Assembly (NCBI RefSeq): GCF_001704115.1
Contig: NZ_CP016895.1
Coordinates: 2,418,001 to 2,482,000, forward strand
Source: Acinetobacter larvae
GTDB taxonomy: Bacteria; Pseudomonadota; Gammaproteobacteria; Pseudomonadales; Moraxellaceae
Reading direction: 5' to 3'
DNA: 64,000 bases
Of the stretch, positions 37,634 to 47,818 are shown piece by piece (positions within the stretch are counted from its first letter, which is position 1; every line of letters starts with the position of its first letter). A program made the position numbers and the translations under genes. Below the pieces are notes generated by a model that did no database searches, was not told the DNA's origin, and was given only the letters and a program-made list of their open reading frames with translations.

Positions 37634-38695
37634 ATGCGCTATCAAGTCACCATTGAACCACTCGGTACCACCATTGAGGTGGAAGAAGATCAAACCATTT
37701 TAGATGCAGCCTTACGTCAAGGTGTATGGCTGCCCTTTGCCTGTGGTCATGGCACCTGTGGCACCTGCAAAGTCCAAGTCACTGACGGCTTTTTTGATTT
37801 TGGTGAAGCTTCGCCTTTTGCCTTAATGGATATTGAACGCGATGAGAATAAGGTTTTGGCTTGTTGCTGTAAACCTGAATCCGATATGGTCATCGAAGCC
37901 GATGTCGATGAGGACCCAGATTTCTTAGGCTATTTGGTTGAAGATTATCAAGCTACAGTTATTGAGATCAAAGACTTATCGCCTACGATTAAAGGCGTGC
38001 GTCTACAACTCGACCGCAGTATCGCATTCCAAGCTGGACAATACATCAATGTACAATTCCCCGGCATTGAAGGCACCCGCGCCTTTTCCATTGCCAATGC
38101 GCCGAGTGAGCACGGGATTGTGGAACTGCATATTCGTAAAGTCGTCGATGGGGTAGCAACAGGCTATGTACATGAACAATTACAGCTTGGTGAAAATTTA
38201 AATATTTCTGGTCCTTATGGACAATTCTTTGTGCGTAAATCCGATACGCAAGATGTGATTTTCATTGCAGGTGGATCAGGTTTGTCTAGCCCACAATCGA
38301 TGATTTTAGATCTGCTACAAGCAGGTGATCGTCGCACCATTTATTTATTCCAAGGTGCACGTGATTTATCTGAGCTTTATAACCGTGAATTGTTTGAACA
38401 ATGGGTCAAAGATTATCCCAATTTCCGTTATATCCCCGCATTAAATGCGGCGCAAGCCGAAGACCAATGGTCTGGTTTTCAAGGTTATGTGCATGAAGCC
38501 GTTGCTGATTATTTTGAACACCGTTGTGCCGGTCATAAAGCGTATTTATGTGGTCCGCCAGTCATGATTGATGCAGCAATTTCCACCCTCATGCAAAGTC
38601 GATTATTTGAAAAAGATATTCATACTGAACGCTTCCTCAGTGCTGCGGACGGTGCCAGTGGTCAATCTCGTTCAGCCTTGTTTAAACACATATAG
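37634..38695 (+). CDS. mopP: Phenol hydroxylase P5, NADH:oxygenase reductase (DmpP-like)
   Basis: Passes electrons from NADH through FAD and a 2Fe-2S cluster to the oxygenase. The plant-ferredoxin ligands Cys37, Cys42 and Cys45 (CGHGTCGTC) plus a Cys near 77 are present. FAD-binding RAFSIANAPSE and NAD-binding IFIAGGSGLSSPQS with CGPPVMIDA follow. 353 residues. Last subunit of the hydroxylase. Confidence 0.96.
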   Translation: MRYQVTIEPLGTTIEVEEDQTILDAALRQGVWLPFACGHGTCGTCKVQVTDGFFDFGEASPFALMDIERDENKVLACCCKPESDMVIEADVDEDPDFLGYLVEDYQATVIEIKDLSPTIKGVRLQLDRSIAFQAGQYINVQFPGIEGTRAFSIANAPSEHGIVELHIRKVVDGVATGYVHEQLQLGENLNISGPYGQFFVRKSDTQDVIFIAGGSGLSSPQSMILDLLQAGDRRTIYLFQGARDLSELYNRELFEQWVKDYPNFRYIPALNAAQAEDQWSGFQGYVHEAVADYFEHRCAGHKAYLCGPPVMIDAAISTLMQSRLFEKDIHTERFLSAADGASGQSRSALFKHI

Positions 38696-38900
38696 GTGAG
38701 TAACTTACTCTAGGTAAGTTTAAACATCCCAAAGCGTGATCAACTGAACTTGAAGCAAAGACATTGCGATGCCTTAGCGCAAAATTCTGCCCGGAAAATC
38801 GCAGCTCCACCACCATGAACCATGACAGCAAGGACATGCTGTCATGCGATGACATCAGACACAGCGGATGTCATTTAACTCAATTTGAATAGGATATTCT
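38696..38900 (+). repeat. Double-hairpin spacer before the outer-membrane gene
   Basis: Two perfect hairpins in tandem: CATGACAGCA/TGCTGTCATG (38821-38846, 6-nt loop) and ATGACATC/GATGTCAT (38849-38874, 10-nt loop). A small GAGTAA/TTACTC hairpin lies near 38697. Neither of the pair has a U-run, so they may punctuate rather than end the transcript. Confidence 0.75.
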
Positions 38901-39779
38901 ATGAACAAGAAAAGTTTTTATACTGTGATGTTCGCCAGCATGTTATTTGCCAGCAATTCATTATGGGCGACAGAAAGTGGTTCCGATTCCTTTGCCTTGG
39001 GCGCTGAAGGCTTAATGGCTGGTGCACTTCCGCCTGCCGGTGTGTATTTACTAAGCTATTATCAAAACTATCAGGCAGATCATTATGACCAAGGACCTGA
39101 ACAATTTAAACTAGATGTTAATGCGGTGATTCCACGCCTCATCTGGGTCACTGAACAAAAAGTGCTGGGCGGTCAATTGGGCTTTTATGCCGCACAGCCC
39201 ATGGTTCATCTCAGATTAGCTGTCAACGGCACGACGGACCATGACACGGCTTTGGGTGATGTGGTTTTGGGCACAATGCTCGGCTGGCATCAGGGTCATC
39301 ATCACTGGATTGGGGCTTTAGAAACTGTATTAGCAACGGGTGAATATCAGGCACCTGCCCCGCAACAAGTCGTCGCCAATATTGCTAAGAACTATAATAC
39401 CCTGCGCCCTATTTTGGCTTATAGTTATTTACATCCAAATGGATTGGATCTTTCTACCAAATTGTCGTATAGCTTTAATAGTGAAAATGACAAAACAGAT
39501 TATAAATCGGGTGAATATTTTGCTGGTGATTATAGTCTAGGTTTTCGCGTGCATGAACATGTCAAAATTGCTGTCGAAGGCTATGCCTTTAAACAAACTC
39601 GCTCTGATAAAGTCCAAGGGGAATCGATTGGTCATCGAGGGCAAGTATTTGCAATAGGACCGGCTATTCAATATCAAGATAAAAACTGGGCTTTAGAAGC
39701 CAAATATCTGACTGAAACCGCCGTTGAAAATCGCCCCAAAGGTCATAGCAGTTTATTGAAATTAACTTGGGCTTTTTAA
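38901..39779 (+). CDS. MetA-pathway type outer-membrane protein (phenol degradation associated)
   Basis: 292 residues with a signal peptide (VMFASMLFASNSLWA) and a beta-barrel-like pattern of alternating residues, ending in aromatic Phe (LLKLTWAF). It resembles the Phenol_MetA_deg family, whose members sit beside phenol and aromatic degradation genes and probably admit hydrophobic substrates. GGATA lies near the ATG. Same strand as mopP but 205 bp away, behind two hairpins, so co-expression is likely but perhaps reduced. Confidence 0.82.
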   Translation: MNKKSFYTVMFASMLFASNSLWATESGSDSFALGAEGLMAGALPPAGVYLLSYYQNYQADHYDQGPEQFKLDVNAVIPRLIWVTEQKVLGGQLGFYAAQPMVHLRLAVNGTTDHDTALGDVVLGTMLGWHQGHHHWIGALETVLATGEYQAPAPQQVVANIAKNYNTLRPILAYSYLHPNGLDLSTKLSYSFNSENDKTDYKSGEYFAGDYSLGFRVHEHVKIAVEGYAFKQTRSDKVQGESIGHRGQVFAIGPAIQYQDKNWALEAKYLTETAVENRPKGHSSLLKLTWAF

Positions 39780-39832
39780 TGATTCATCCCCAGTAATACC
39801 CCCATTGATGAACTAAACGTCACTCACATCAA

Positions 39833-39870
39833 CCACTGATCAAGTCTGAAATCATATGCTTGATCGGTGG
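39833..39870. terminator. Possible hairpin terminator between convergent genes
   Basis: CCACTGATCAAG pairs with CTTGATCGGTGG (one G-T) across 14 nt, 54 bp after the outer-membrane gene. The U-run is weak. Confidence 0.4.
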
Positions 39871-39921
39871 CTGTTGCTATGCATAGATAGCGTTTAGACC
39901 GATCTAGTATATGACGGATTA

Positions 39922-40034
39922 AGCTAAAACTGGGTTAGCGTTAAGCCGAGTTAGCTTAAAACTGAGTTAGCGTTAAGCCGAGTTAACTTAAAGCTGGTTT
40001 AACTTTAAACCAAGTTAGCTTAAAACTGGGAACG
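39922..40034. repeat. About 3.5 tandem copies of a ~32-bp repeat
   Basis: Units of the type AGCTTAAAACTGRGTTAGCG followed by TTAAGCCGAGTT, at about 39922, 39952, 39984 and 40016; the third is diverged and the last cut short. They abut the 3' end of the Na/Pi gene. Confidence 0.75.
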
Positions 40035-40035
40035 T

Positions 40036-41700
40036 TTAAGGCTGCTGGCTCATGTCTGGCACGACAGGATCTTGTGTATTTACATCTGTCGATGGTTCAA
40101 TCGCTTCTTGTTTCAAGATGTTGGCATTTTCATCTAACACATTGGCCAAGCGCTGTGAATGGGCAATCAGTCGTTCTAACCAACGTTGCGCGGCTAATAA
40201 CTCTAAGCTGGTGGCGGCACTTAACTGATGCGTACCGGCATAATCCATAATCTTCTGCCGCAGTTCATCACGATGTTGGCTTTGCCATGTTTTTAAGTTT
40301 TTCAGCTCAATCTGTAAACTCTGCATTTTCTCAATGCTATTAAATTGCTGGATTACCTTATAATGGCTGTCCAAAATGTACATATAATCCAAGGCGACTT
40401 GGTGAATAAAAGGCATCGTGCGAAGCAATACCACCCGATTAATCTGTTCTAAGTCATTTCTTAACACACGCACATAAACCATAATACGCAGTAGTGCAAT
40501 TAAACGTTGTCGATCATTTAAATTATCTGAAACAGGGATTTTATCGAGATAAGTTTCCAATTGCTGAATGATATCGTCCAGCTGTTGTAATTGGCTTTGA
40601 CTGGGCAAATGCCCATTTTGTAAGGCATCATGCAATAACTCAAAAATTTGCCCCAGTGCCGCATAGATGACATGTTGCGCTGATGAAATCGCTAGACCGG
40701 GTACAGAAAAACTCGCTTGATCCAAATAACTGAGAATCTCCGGTTCATGGCTCGGCAATAATCGTACAATCACATGTTGGAGTTGTTGAATAAAAGGTAA
40801 GAAAAACAATGCGCCAAAACTACTAAATGCAGTATGAAATGCCGCCACTAAGATTACATCATCGATATGCCCCCATGCGGTATCTACAGTCGCCCACCAT
40901 AAAAATAGCGGCAGCAATATCACAAAGGCTAAGACAGCACAGACCAAGTTAAAAAAGACGTTGGCAACGGCGGTTCGTTTAGCATTCATCGATGCGCCAA
41001 CAACTGACAATAAAATAATACTCACCGCCCCCACGTTTTGTCCGATGACCAAAAGCAAAGACTGATGTAGATCAATTGCCCCCGTTGCCAATGCGGCTAA
41101 TGTGGTGGTAATGGCGGCGGTAGAAGATTGCAGGAGCACCGTCATGATGACGCCGATTAAAACCAATATTAATTGTGCCCAAAGCGTGGCATAACCGAAT
41201 ACCGAAAAATCGACTTGTGTGGCAACGCCGGCCATGGCCACTTGCAATAAATCAATCCCATAAAACATCAAGCCAAAACCCGCCAAGGCAAAACCGAGTA
41301 AACCGGCTTTACCCTTGAGCAGCAATTTCATGATGGCGCCTAAGCCAATGATAGGTAAGGCAATAGTGCCGATGGAAAACTTTACCCCCAATAAAGCCAC
41401 CAACCAGCCGGTACTGGTGGTGCCGATATTGGCACCGATCACTACGCCAATGGCCTGACTAAAATTTAATACCCCAGCACTGACAAAACCAATGGTTGCT
41501 AAAATCGTGGCGGTGGATGAATGCATGATTAAAGTTAGCCCCAAACCTGACCCAGCAGCCTTTAAGGGCGTGCGAGTAAAACGGGTTAACCATGATTTCA
41601 GCGTTCCACCAGCTAAGGCTTTAAGACTATCGGTCATTAAAGTCATTCCGATCAGGAATATCCCCACGCCACCACAAAATTGAGCAATGATTTGATACAT
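40036..41700 (-). CDS. Na/Pi cotransporter family protein with PhoU-like C-terminal domain
   Basis: Inner-membrane sodium:phosphate symporter of the NptA/YjbB type. 554 residues. Two inverted Na_Pi repeats carry the QSS motif regions (LIMHSSTATILATIGF and LLQSSTAAITTTLAALA) and GANIGTTSTGW / GQNVGAVSI. A helical PhoU-like domain follows from about 340. It may take up or export phosphate. It stands alone between the phenol region and the T6SS locus. Confidence 0.9.
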   Translation of the reverse strand: MYQIIAQFCGGVGIFLIGMTLMTDSLKALAGGTLKSWLTRFTRTPLKAAGSGLGLTLIMHSSTATILATIGFVSAGVLNFSQAIGVVIGANIGTTSTGWLVALLGVKFSIGTIALPIIGLGAIMKLLLKGKAGLLGFALAGFGLMFYGIDLLQVAMAGVATQVDFSVFGYATLWAQLILVLIGVIMTVLLQSSTAAITTTLAALATGAIDLHQSLLLVIGQNVGAVSIILLSVVGASMNAKRTAVANVFFNLVCAVLAFVILLPLFLWWATVDTAWGHIDDVILVAAFHTAFSSFGALFFLPFIQQLQHVIVRLLPSHEPEILSYLDQASFSVPGLAISSAQHVIYAALGQIFELLHDALQNGHLPSQSQLQQLDDIIQQLETYLDKIPVSDNLNDRQRLIALLRIMVYVRVLRNDLEQINRVVLLRTMPFIHQVALDYMYILDSHYKVIQQFNSIEKMQSLQIELKNLKTWQSQHRDELRQKIMDYAGTHQLSAATSLELLAAQRWLERLIAHSQRLANVLDENANILKQEAIEPSTDVNTQDPVVPDMSQQP

Positions 41701-41896
41701 AGAAAATCTTTTGATTAATGATTTTAAAATTAAATACTTAGAACGTACTTACTGGGAAAATTGCGACTTACGCATGCGACTGTTGATCCTAAGCTGTGCA
41801 TGCTTTTTATGCAATACAAATCTTTGCGCTTGACGTTGATAAAACCGTTATGCTCCCCAAAATGCTGGCGCTGCTCTATTTCAAGTGCTGCTGGCT

Positions 41897-42163
41897 TTAA
41901 TTGTCCCCGACCACCAAGGCTTGTTTAGGCAATAATTTACAACCGCAGGACAATGAATCATTAACACGGGCGGCAGCTTTACCCATTACCAACATATGCG
42001 TATCGCCACTCACTATCGATGCCACCGTCTTATGTAAAGGACAAATGGCTTTATCCCCAACACAAGCAACGGCAACACCATCAATTAAGAAATGACTATC
42101 ACCTGTAATCACCACCCCGCCACCTGTAGTTGGGCAACCCACAGTAATATAAGGCTGTGTCAT
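41897..42163 (-). CDS. PAAR-domain protein (T6SS spike tip)
   Basis: Sharpens the VgrG spike and binds a zinc at its tip. 88 residues, a bare PAAR domain (ITVGCPTTGGGVVITGDS, VGDKAICPLHKT, HMLVMGKAAARVNDSLSCGCKL) without a toxin extension. AAGGAG precedes the ATG. Last gene of the leftward T6SS arm. No vgrG lies in the window, so its partner is encoded elsewhere. Confidence 0.93.
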   Translation of the reverse strand: MTQPYITVGCPTTGGGVVITGDSHFLIDGVAVACVGDKAICPLHKTVASIVSGDTHMLVMGKAAARVNDSLSCGCKLLPKQALVVGDN

Positions 42164-42180
42164 TGCATTCTCCTTAAAGA

Positions 42181-42945
42181 TTATAATACTTCAAATTCAA
42201 TACGACGGTTTTTCTTACGACCTTCGGCAGTGGCATTATCAGCAACTGGTTTTTCTGATCCCAAACCGGTTGTACTGAGTCTTTCTGCTGGAATATTTTT
42301 GCCTATCAAATATTTTTTTACTGCTTCCGCACGTTCCAAACTTAATTGCAAATTCTTTTGTGGCACCCCTGAACTGTCGGTATGCCCAATAATTTTCACG
42401 CTTTTACCTTGGACTCTATTGAGTGCAAGCGCCATTTCATCCAAAATCTGAGTACCTGTTGCAGTCAGGATTGCACTACCAGATTCAAACTCAATAATAC
42501 GGTTCTTCAGTGCATCATCAACGATTTTCTGTTCTGCTTGATTAACAGAAAGCTGGGCATTAAAACGATATGGCGCTTGCACCAAGGTTTGAAAGGCGGC
42601 TGTTGTTGGTTGAATCTCGGCTGGGTTTGACATTTTACCGCTTAACTCAACTTGTGTACCGCGCACCGACAGTTTACCTTGACTCACTTTTTTTAAATCG
42701 GGCGTAATGACTTGCGTCACCGACTCACTCCAACCATTGGGCGCGGCGACTGCTTTGACCTGAATTTTATCGACAACTTGATCATTGCCATAGACAGCAC
42801 GCATCTTGGTCAAGATCACTTGTTTACTCGCCTCATTCGGCACTACCCCTTCGACCACAATCGGTTGTGCCATGGTGTATAAACTAAAACCCAGCCCAAT
42901 GGCGGCAAATAAACTTTTTAGCAGTACGGTTTTCATTTTATTCAT
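42181..42945 (-). CDS. tagN: OmpA-domain T6SS-associated protein (TagN-like)
   Basis: Probable peptidoglycan-anchoring accessory protein of the T6SS. A signal peptide (SLFAAIGLGFSLYTMAQ) leads into a BON-like region and a C-terminal OmpA domain with KIIGHTDSSGVPQKNLQLS and RKKNRRIEFEV, which bind peptidoglycan. About 254 residues. I use the ATG at 42945; a TTG at 42957 would overlap the tagF stop and is also possible. Confidence 0.85.
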   Translation of the reverse strand: MNKMKTVLLKSLFAAIGLGFSLYTMAQPIVVEGVVPNEASKQVILTKMRAVYGNDQVVDKIQVKAVAAPNGWSESVTQVITPDLKKVSQGKLSVRGTQVELSGKMSNPAEIQPTTAAFQTLVQAPYRFNAQLSVNQAEQKIVDDALKNRIIEFESGSAILTATGTQILDEMALALNRVQGKSVKIIGHTDSSGVPQKNLQLSLERAEAVKKYLIGKNIPAERLSTTGLGSEKPVADNATAEGRKKNRRIEFEVL

Positions 42946-42953
42946 CTTGTCAT

Positions 42954-43913
42954 TCAACCATCTATAAATGTTTGTCTAAATAATTTTATGGCTTGCTTCA
43001 AGCTCAATTGTCTTTCACACAAAGACTGTTCTAATGCTGCAAGCCCAGCATTTTGCTCTAAATAGGGATCGACCCATTGCGCATTTAAAAGCGAGACCCA
43101 ACGCTCATGACTGAGATCTTGAATAAAAATATCACTCAATGCTGCAATATCCGCTCCTTGAAAACCAAATAGCAATACTGGCGACTCCGCATGCAGTAAA
43201 CCCACCAAAACCTCAGCATTTTGATATTCTAAAAAACCACCAATCAAGCTCACCCAAAATGCGGCGATTTCATAACAATAATTGGGATTATTGACAGGTA
43301 AAATCAAAACCTTATTGAGTTTTGAAGTACCATGCTGAATGACTGGCTGTAATAATAAACCTAAACCAATTAAACTTTGTGCCAAGGCATAGGGACTGAT
43401 TTTTAATAATTGTGAAAAAGAATGCATGGTGTGGTTTTCAAAGAATGCACTACTTTCCATCACACTAAAAGCATCAATTTCTTGCCCAAGTTGGTTGAGC
43501 TTTTCCAATAAGATTTCGGCATTGTCTATATTTCGAATATTTCTATTTTTTTGAAATAAATCGATGAGAACCAACTTATAAATATAAGGCGCATATTGTA
43601 AATTTTGCAGCGGCTGCTGAACTTCCAATAAGTGCCCTAATACCATGGGAAAACGTCGACCAGAACTATCATGACTGCTAATCAAATTGGCGACTAAAAA
43701 TAATGGTTCTTGTGGGTTGCCAATAAAAAAGTCTAATGCTGGAAGTGTTTGATAGGCATCGTCAAATGTTATATGTTGCATGGCTTGTTCAAGTGCTTCC
43801 GTAATCCACTGATCAATCACCTGAATCAATGCATATTGCCCTTGGCTCTTTAAGAAATCGCCACGTGCTGGGCTTTTACCAAAATAAAGTGGTGTAGATT
43901 TTATTCGTTGCAT
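42954..43913 (-). CDS. tagF: TagF, T6SS post-translational regulator
   Basis: TagF proteins restrain T6SS firing in other bacteria. 319 residues from the ATG at 43913, with GAGGATG upstream; the N-terminus [18 protein letters not shown] is the family hallmark and [13 protein letters not shown] follows. An upstream frame extension of 19 residues has no such site. No PppA phosphatase or PpkA kinase gene is in the window, so control may be threonine-phosphorylation independent. Confidence 0.92.
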   Translation of the reverse strand: MQRIKSTPLYFGKSPARGDFLKSQGQYALIQVIDQWITEALEQAMQHITFDDAYQTLPALDFFIGNPQEPLFLVANLISSHDSSGRRFPMVLGHLLEVQQPLQNLQYAPYIYKLVLIDLFQKNRNIRNIDNAEILLEKLNQLGQEIDAFSVMESSAFFENHTMHSFSQLLKISPYALAQSLIGLGLLLQPVIQHGTSKLNKVLILPVNNPNYCYEIAAFWVSLIGGFLEYQNAEVLVGLLHAESPVLLFGFQGADIAALSDIFIQDLSHERWVSLLNAQWVDPYLEQNAGLAALEQSLCERQLSLKQAIKLFRQTFIDG

Positions 43914-43998
43914 AATACATCCTCTGCACAGCAGGCTTTGACTATCGGCAGTATGGTGTACAAACACCATACTGTTGTTGCAGATTTATAATGCACCT

Positions 43999-46900
43999 TT
44001 AAGGGCTCGGCGCTGCTGACTGCGGTGCCGCAGTTGCAGGCGCTTTTTGTGCAGCGACCACACGGGTAACTTTATTCATGACGACTTTATCGACTAACTG
44101 TAAGCTACTATAGCCACGACCAGCCCCAACTGCGCCACCACTATTGCCACTAATCAAACGGAAATTGGTTTTCACAAATAAGGATGGATCTTTGGCACTA
44201 GCCCAAGTCATTTCAAAACCACCACTCTGCTGTTTGCGTTGTGCAGAATCAATCAGTTTATTGATACCGTATTCACCCGGTGCTTCAAAAATCGTATGCG
44301 TTTGCCCTTCTAAGTCCACGGCAGTGATACGTACGCCCGGAATCGCACTCGGGTTTGGCCATACGAAATTCACCCATTGTTGCACACCATTTTCATAGAC
44401 TAAACGTTGACCGTCGATATCCATGGTATAAGACAGCAATTTCGGGTTCGGCAATGGGAAGAACTGGAAATTCGACTGATTACTAGCAGCTGGTGCTTGA
44501 GTTTGATTGAGCTCACCGGTAGCCACGCCATTGGCTGGTGCCACATAACGTTGGAAATTGCTCACAAAATCTGGACTTAACCCAATACCCAAATCTTTCC
44601 ACGTTTTCGAGGACAAGGTATAGCCACGACGGATCACCAGTGGATCTAGTACATCTTTGACAAAACGCGCGATACTACCATTTTCACCAAAAATCTGACC
44701 AATTTCGGCAGCATTGGCCTGAATCGTCGCAGAGGAGTTAAATGGATATTTTTGGCTCAAATTTTGTGTAAAGGGTTGATACGCCTGCATCACCCATAAT
44801 TTATTAATTTCATCTTGTGCTGGCACCAATAGCGTATCAAAGGCTTGGGTCAAGGGACTGACTAAAAGCTTTTGTACCGTTTGCTGATCAGTACCATTGA
44901 GCCCAACCAATAGTTTTTCATCAACTATTTTTTGCGTTTCATTGAATACTGAGTTTTGATCATTAATGGTTTGTTTGACCAAAAGCAATGCATTTGGACC
45001 AAAGTCACCTGCATTTTTTAAATCATTAAACTTACTCCGCACCTGTGCGAGCTTGCTGAGATATTCATCTAATAATGATTTATTCTGCTGATCATCACGT
45101 TTGCGCACCAATTGATAAAATACCGAAAACTCTTGAGAAATAGCACCTTGAGCTTGTGTCATTGCCCGATTGACAGCGACGTCATTGCCTTGTCTTAAGA
45201 CTTTGCGTTTAAACCAAGCCACAAAGCCCGTTTGTGGGGCTGCCAATTCGGCTTGTACAACTGGATTATCCCAACTGGTTTCTTTCGCCACACGATCCAT
45301 AAAAATACGAATCGGAGAATTTTGTGGCTCACCCAGATTATCGATAATATTGGCTTCAGTTTTAAAATCGGCACCTTTGGCATAATGCACAGCACTTAAG
45401 AATTTTTTCCATTCAGCAATATAGTTTTGTTTATAAAGCTGAGTCAGTTGCTTACGAATTTGATCGGGACTACCACTAAAAGTCAAATCATCAGATTGTG
45501 TGGTATTTAAGACCCAATCTTTGCTATCGGTGGGCTGATTGGCTGCCTCATCAATGGCTTGTGCCACATACTCATCCCAAGCTTTTTGGGTGAAAATCCC
45601 CGGTAAAGCATAGCCACCCAAAACAAAACTCTTATTTTGCTCACCGACAATTTGCGCAACCGTTACCGCTGGATAACGTACAGCAGCACGCATTTTAATT
45701 TCGTTATACACACGATCGCGTGCAGGCATACCACGCACCACAGCCACTAAGACCTGACGTGTTTGATCAACCAATTGTGCATCGGCGGGCAAACTAGGGA
45801 ACTGTGGATCATTGGCTAAAGTCATGGCATAGCTTAAGACTTGCTCTGCTTTTTGAATCATATCGCCACGTGGCATTTGACCGGCATTGGCTTCTAACCA
45901 AGTACGCCAGAATTTAGTGACTTGATCACTCAAATGGCTTGAATCCATATACTGTGGATTGCTCAACATTAAATATGCTTTGAGCGCATTATAAGCATCT
46001 TGAGGATTACTATCTGAAGGTTCAAAATATTGTTGCTGGGCTTGTGTGCTAGAGCTTTGTTTAATCTCCACATTGACATGGTTCGCTTTGAGCGTTTCCT
46101 CATTATTCTTCACACGCAATAAGTACTGAGCAATATTTTGTTGTGTCGGTTGTAAAACAATTTGTTTTACACCATTTAAATACTCCGCACGGAGTTTTTC
46201 ACGCAGTTTATTCCCTTGGTATAAACCAAAAGATAGTTTTAAAGGACGATCTTCAGCAAAAGCATCCAATTGTTGCAAACGTTTTTGTAAAATCAACAAA
46301 GCATCTAATTGGGTTGCCAATTGCCCCCCTGAACTTTGTTCCATTTGCACAACTTTATTTAAGTCTGCTTGTACATCTGCAATCAATTGCTGGTTATTGC
46401 GATAAGAATAAACCCAGACACCCAAGACAATCGATACACCGACTAAGGTTGCAATAAAACCTAAATAACGCTGACGTTTCTTGGCTGGATTAATATGTTG
46501 TTTGACCAGATTCTTGTCTTTTAAAATAACATCAGAAAATAAGCCTTTTAAGAAATAGCCATGATTCTGTGAAATCGACTGCTGTGATGCATCTTGATCT
46601 GAACCTGCAATTTTAGATAACTGAAACTCTTGAGCAATTTGTTCAGTCATTGGGCTTTCAATAATGCCTTCTTGTAAAGCACTGGTAAAATAAAAGCCTC
46701 GGAAGACAGGTTTAAATTGGTATGGATTATCTTCAAATAATGTACCCACAAAACTTTTTAATGCCGGTTTGAGGGTCTTAAACTCTAAAGGGAAAGTCAT
46801 CACACTTGGAGAAATATTCTGCGCATGGCGACGGCTTAAATGCGTGGTACTGACACTTTTTAAACCGTCATACAAAATATTATAATGCTTTTCAAATAAC

Positions 46901-47796
46901 TCAACGGCATTATGAGAAGACTCAGCATCATAGGCTAAAGTTGCCCCCCAAACCTGATCAAACTCCTGACCTTCATAACATTCGAAGAAATCAGTAAAAC
47001 CTGCAATCAAATCCATTTTGGTAAAGACCAAATAAACCGGCGCAAAAACTTCTAAGTTCTCGGTAAGATCTTGGATCCGTGCGCGTAAATTTTTAGCCAA
47101 CTGTAATGATTTTTCTGGGCTTTGACTGATTAACTCAGCCACACTGACCACCACGATCAAACCATTAATAGGGGCTTTTGATCTGTTTTTCTTTAATAGA
47201 TTTAAAAATCCCAGCCAAACATCATGGTCTTCGGCATAGACTGAATAACGACCCGCTGTGTCGAGTAATACCCCTTCCGTAGAAAAAAACCAATCACAAT
47301 TGCGCGTACCACTTAAGCCGGCTGAAACGACCTTTTGATGAGTTTCTTCAAATGGAAATTTTAAACCCGAATTATAAATAGCCGAGCTTTTACCTGCTGC
47401 TGGATTACCAATCACCATATACCATGGCAACTCATATAATGCGGCATTGCCTTTTTTATCACCAAGCTTGGACTTTCGAATCAATTGAATAGATTCTTTC
47501 ATCTGCTGGTTAATCAGCTGTAATTCTTCTTTATCTTTGCTCTTACCGTATTCGGCTTCGGTTTCTTTTTCAATCGCATCAGCGATTTCTTCCCCTTGTT
47601 TGGCATGGCGTCTACGCTGAATCAACCAATAGATGCCATAACAAATCAATCCCAATACATACGTGGCCGCTAAAGCCCAAAATATAGACCGAGAAATCAC
47701 ATTATATGACGACAGCAATGCCACAAATAAGGACAATGCTATAATCGCTTTGGGGTTGGTAATGTATTGCCACAAGTAGCCTAATATCGTATACAT
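43999..47796 (-). CDS. tssM: TssM, T6SS membrane complex protein (IcmF family)
   Basis: Core inner-membrane and periplasmic channel protein. 1,265 residues. Two membrane helices lie near the N-terminus (about 18-58), a cytoplasmic GTPase-like domain has Walker A GNPAAGKSS (130-138), a third membrane helix is near 450, and a large periplasmic part follows. In Acinetobacter AsaA has been reported to bind TssM. The C-terminus is Ala/Pro-rich. Confidence 0.96.
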   Translation of the reverse strand: MYTILGYLWQYITNPKAIIALSLFVALLSSYNVISRSIFWALAATYVLGLICYGIYWLIQRRRHAKQGEEIADAIEKETEAEYGKSKDKEELQLINQQMKESIQLIRKSKLGDKKGNAALYELPWYMVIGNPAAGKSSAIYNSGLKFPFEETHQKVVSAGLSGTRNCDWFFSTEGVLLDTAGRYSVYAEDHDVWLGFLNLLKKNRSKAPINGLIVVVSVAELISQSPEKSLQLAKNLRARIQDLTENLEVFAPVYLVFTKMDLIAGFTDFFECYEGQEFDQVWGATLAYDAESSHNAVELFEKHYNILYDGLKSVSTTHLSRRHAQNISPSVMTFPLEFKTLKPALKSFVGTLFEDNPYQFKPVFRGFYFTSALQEGIIESPMTEQIAQEFQLSKIAGSDQDASQQSISQNHGYFLKGLFSDVILKDKNLVKQHINPAKKRQRYLGFIATLVGVSIVLGVWVYSYRNNQQLIADVQADLNKVVQMEQSSGGQLATQLDALLILQKRLQQLDAFAEDRPLKLSFGLYQGNKLREKLRAEYLNGVKQIVLQPTQQNIAQYLLRVKNNEETLKANHVNVEIKQSSSTQAQQQYFEPSDSNPQDAYNALKAYLMLSNPQYMDSSHLSDQVTKFWRTWLEANAGQMPRGDMIQKAEQVLSYAMTLANDPQFPSLPADAQLVDQTRQVLVAVVRGMPARDRVYNEIKMRAAVRYPAVTVAQIVGEQNKSFVLGGYALPGIFTQKAWDEYVAQAIDEAANQPTDSKDWVLNTTQSDDLTFSGSPDQIRKQLTQLYKQNYIAEWKKFLSAVHYAKGADFKTEANIIDNLGEPQNSPIRIFMDRVAKETSWDNPVVQAELAAPQTGFVAWFKRKVLRQGNDVAVNRAMTQAQGAISQEFSVFYQLVRKRDDQQNKSLLDEYLSKLAQVRSKFNDLKNAGDFGPNALLLVKQTINDQNSVFNETQKIVDEKLLVGLNGTDQQTVQKLLVSPLTQAFDTLLVPAQDEINKLWVMQAYQPFTQNLSQKYPFNSSATIQANAAEIGQIFGENGSIARFVKDVLDPLVIRRGYTLSSKTWKDLGIGLSPDFVSNFQRYVAPANGVATGELNQTQAPAASNQSNFQFFPLPNPKLLSYTMDIDGQRLVYENGVQQWVNFVWPNPSAIPGVRITAVDLEGQTHTIFEAPGEYGINKLIDSAQRKQQSGGFEMTWASAKDPSLFVKTNFRLISGNSGGAVGAGRGYSSLQLVDKVVMNKVTRVVAAQKAPATAAPQSAAPSP

Positions 47797-47818
47797 TGTT
47801 TTCTCGTTTGACTAAATG

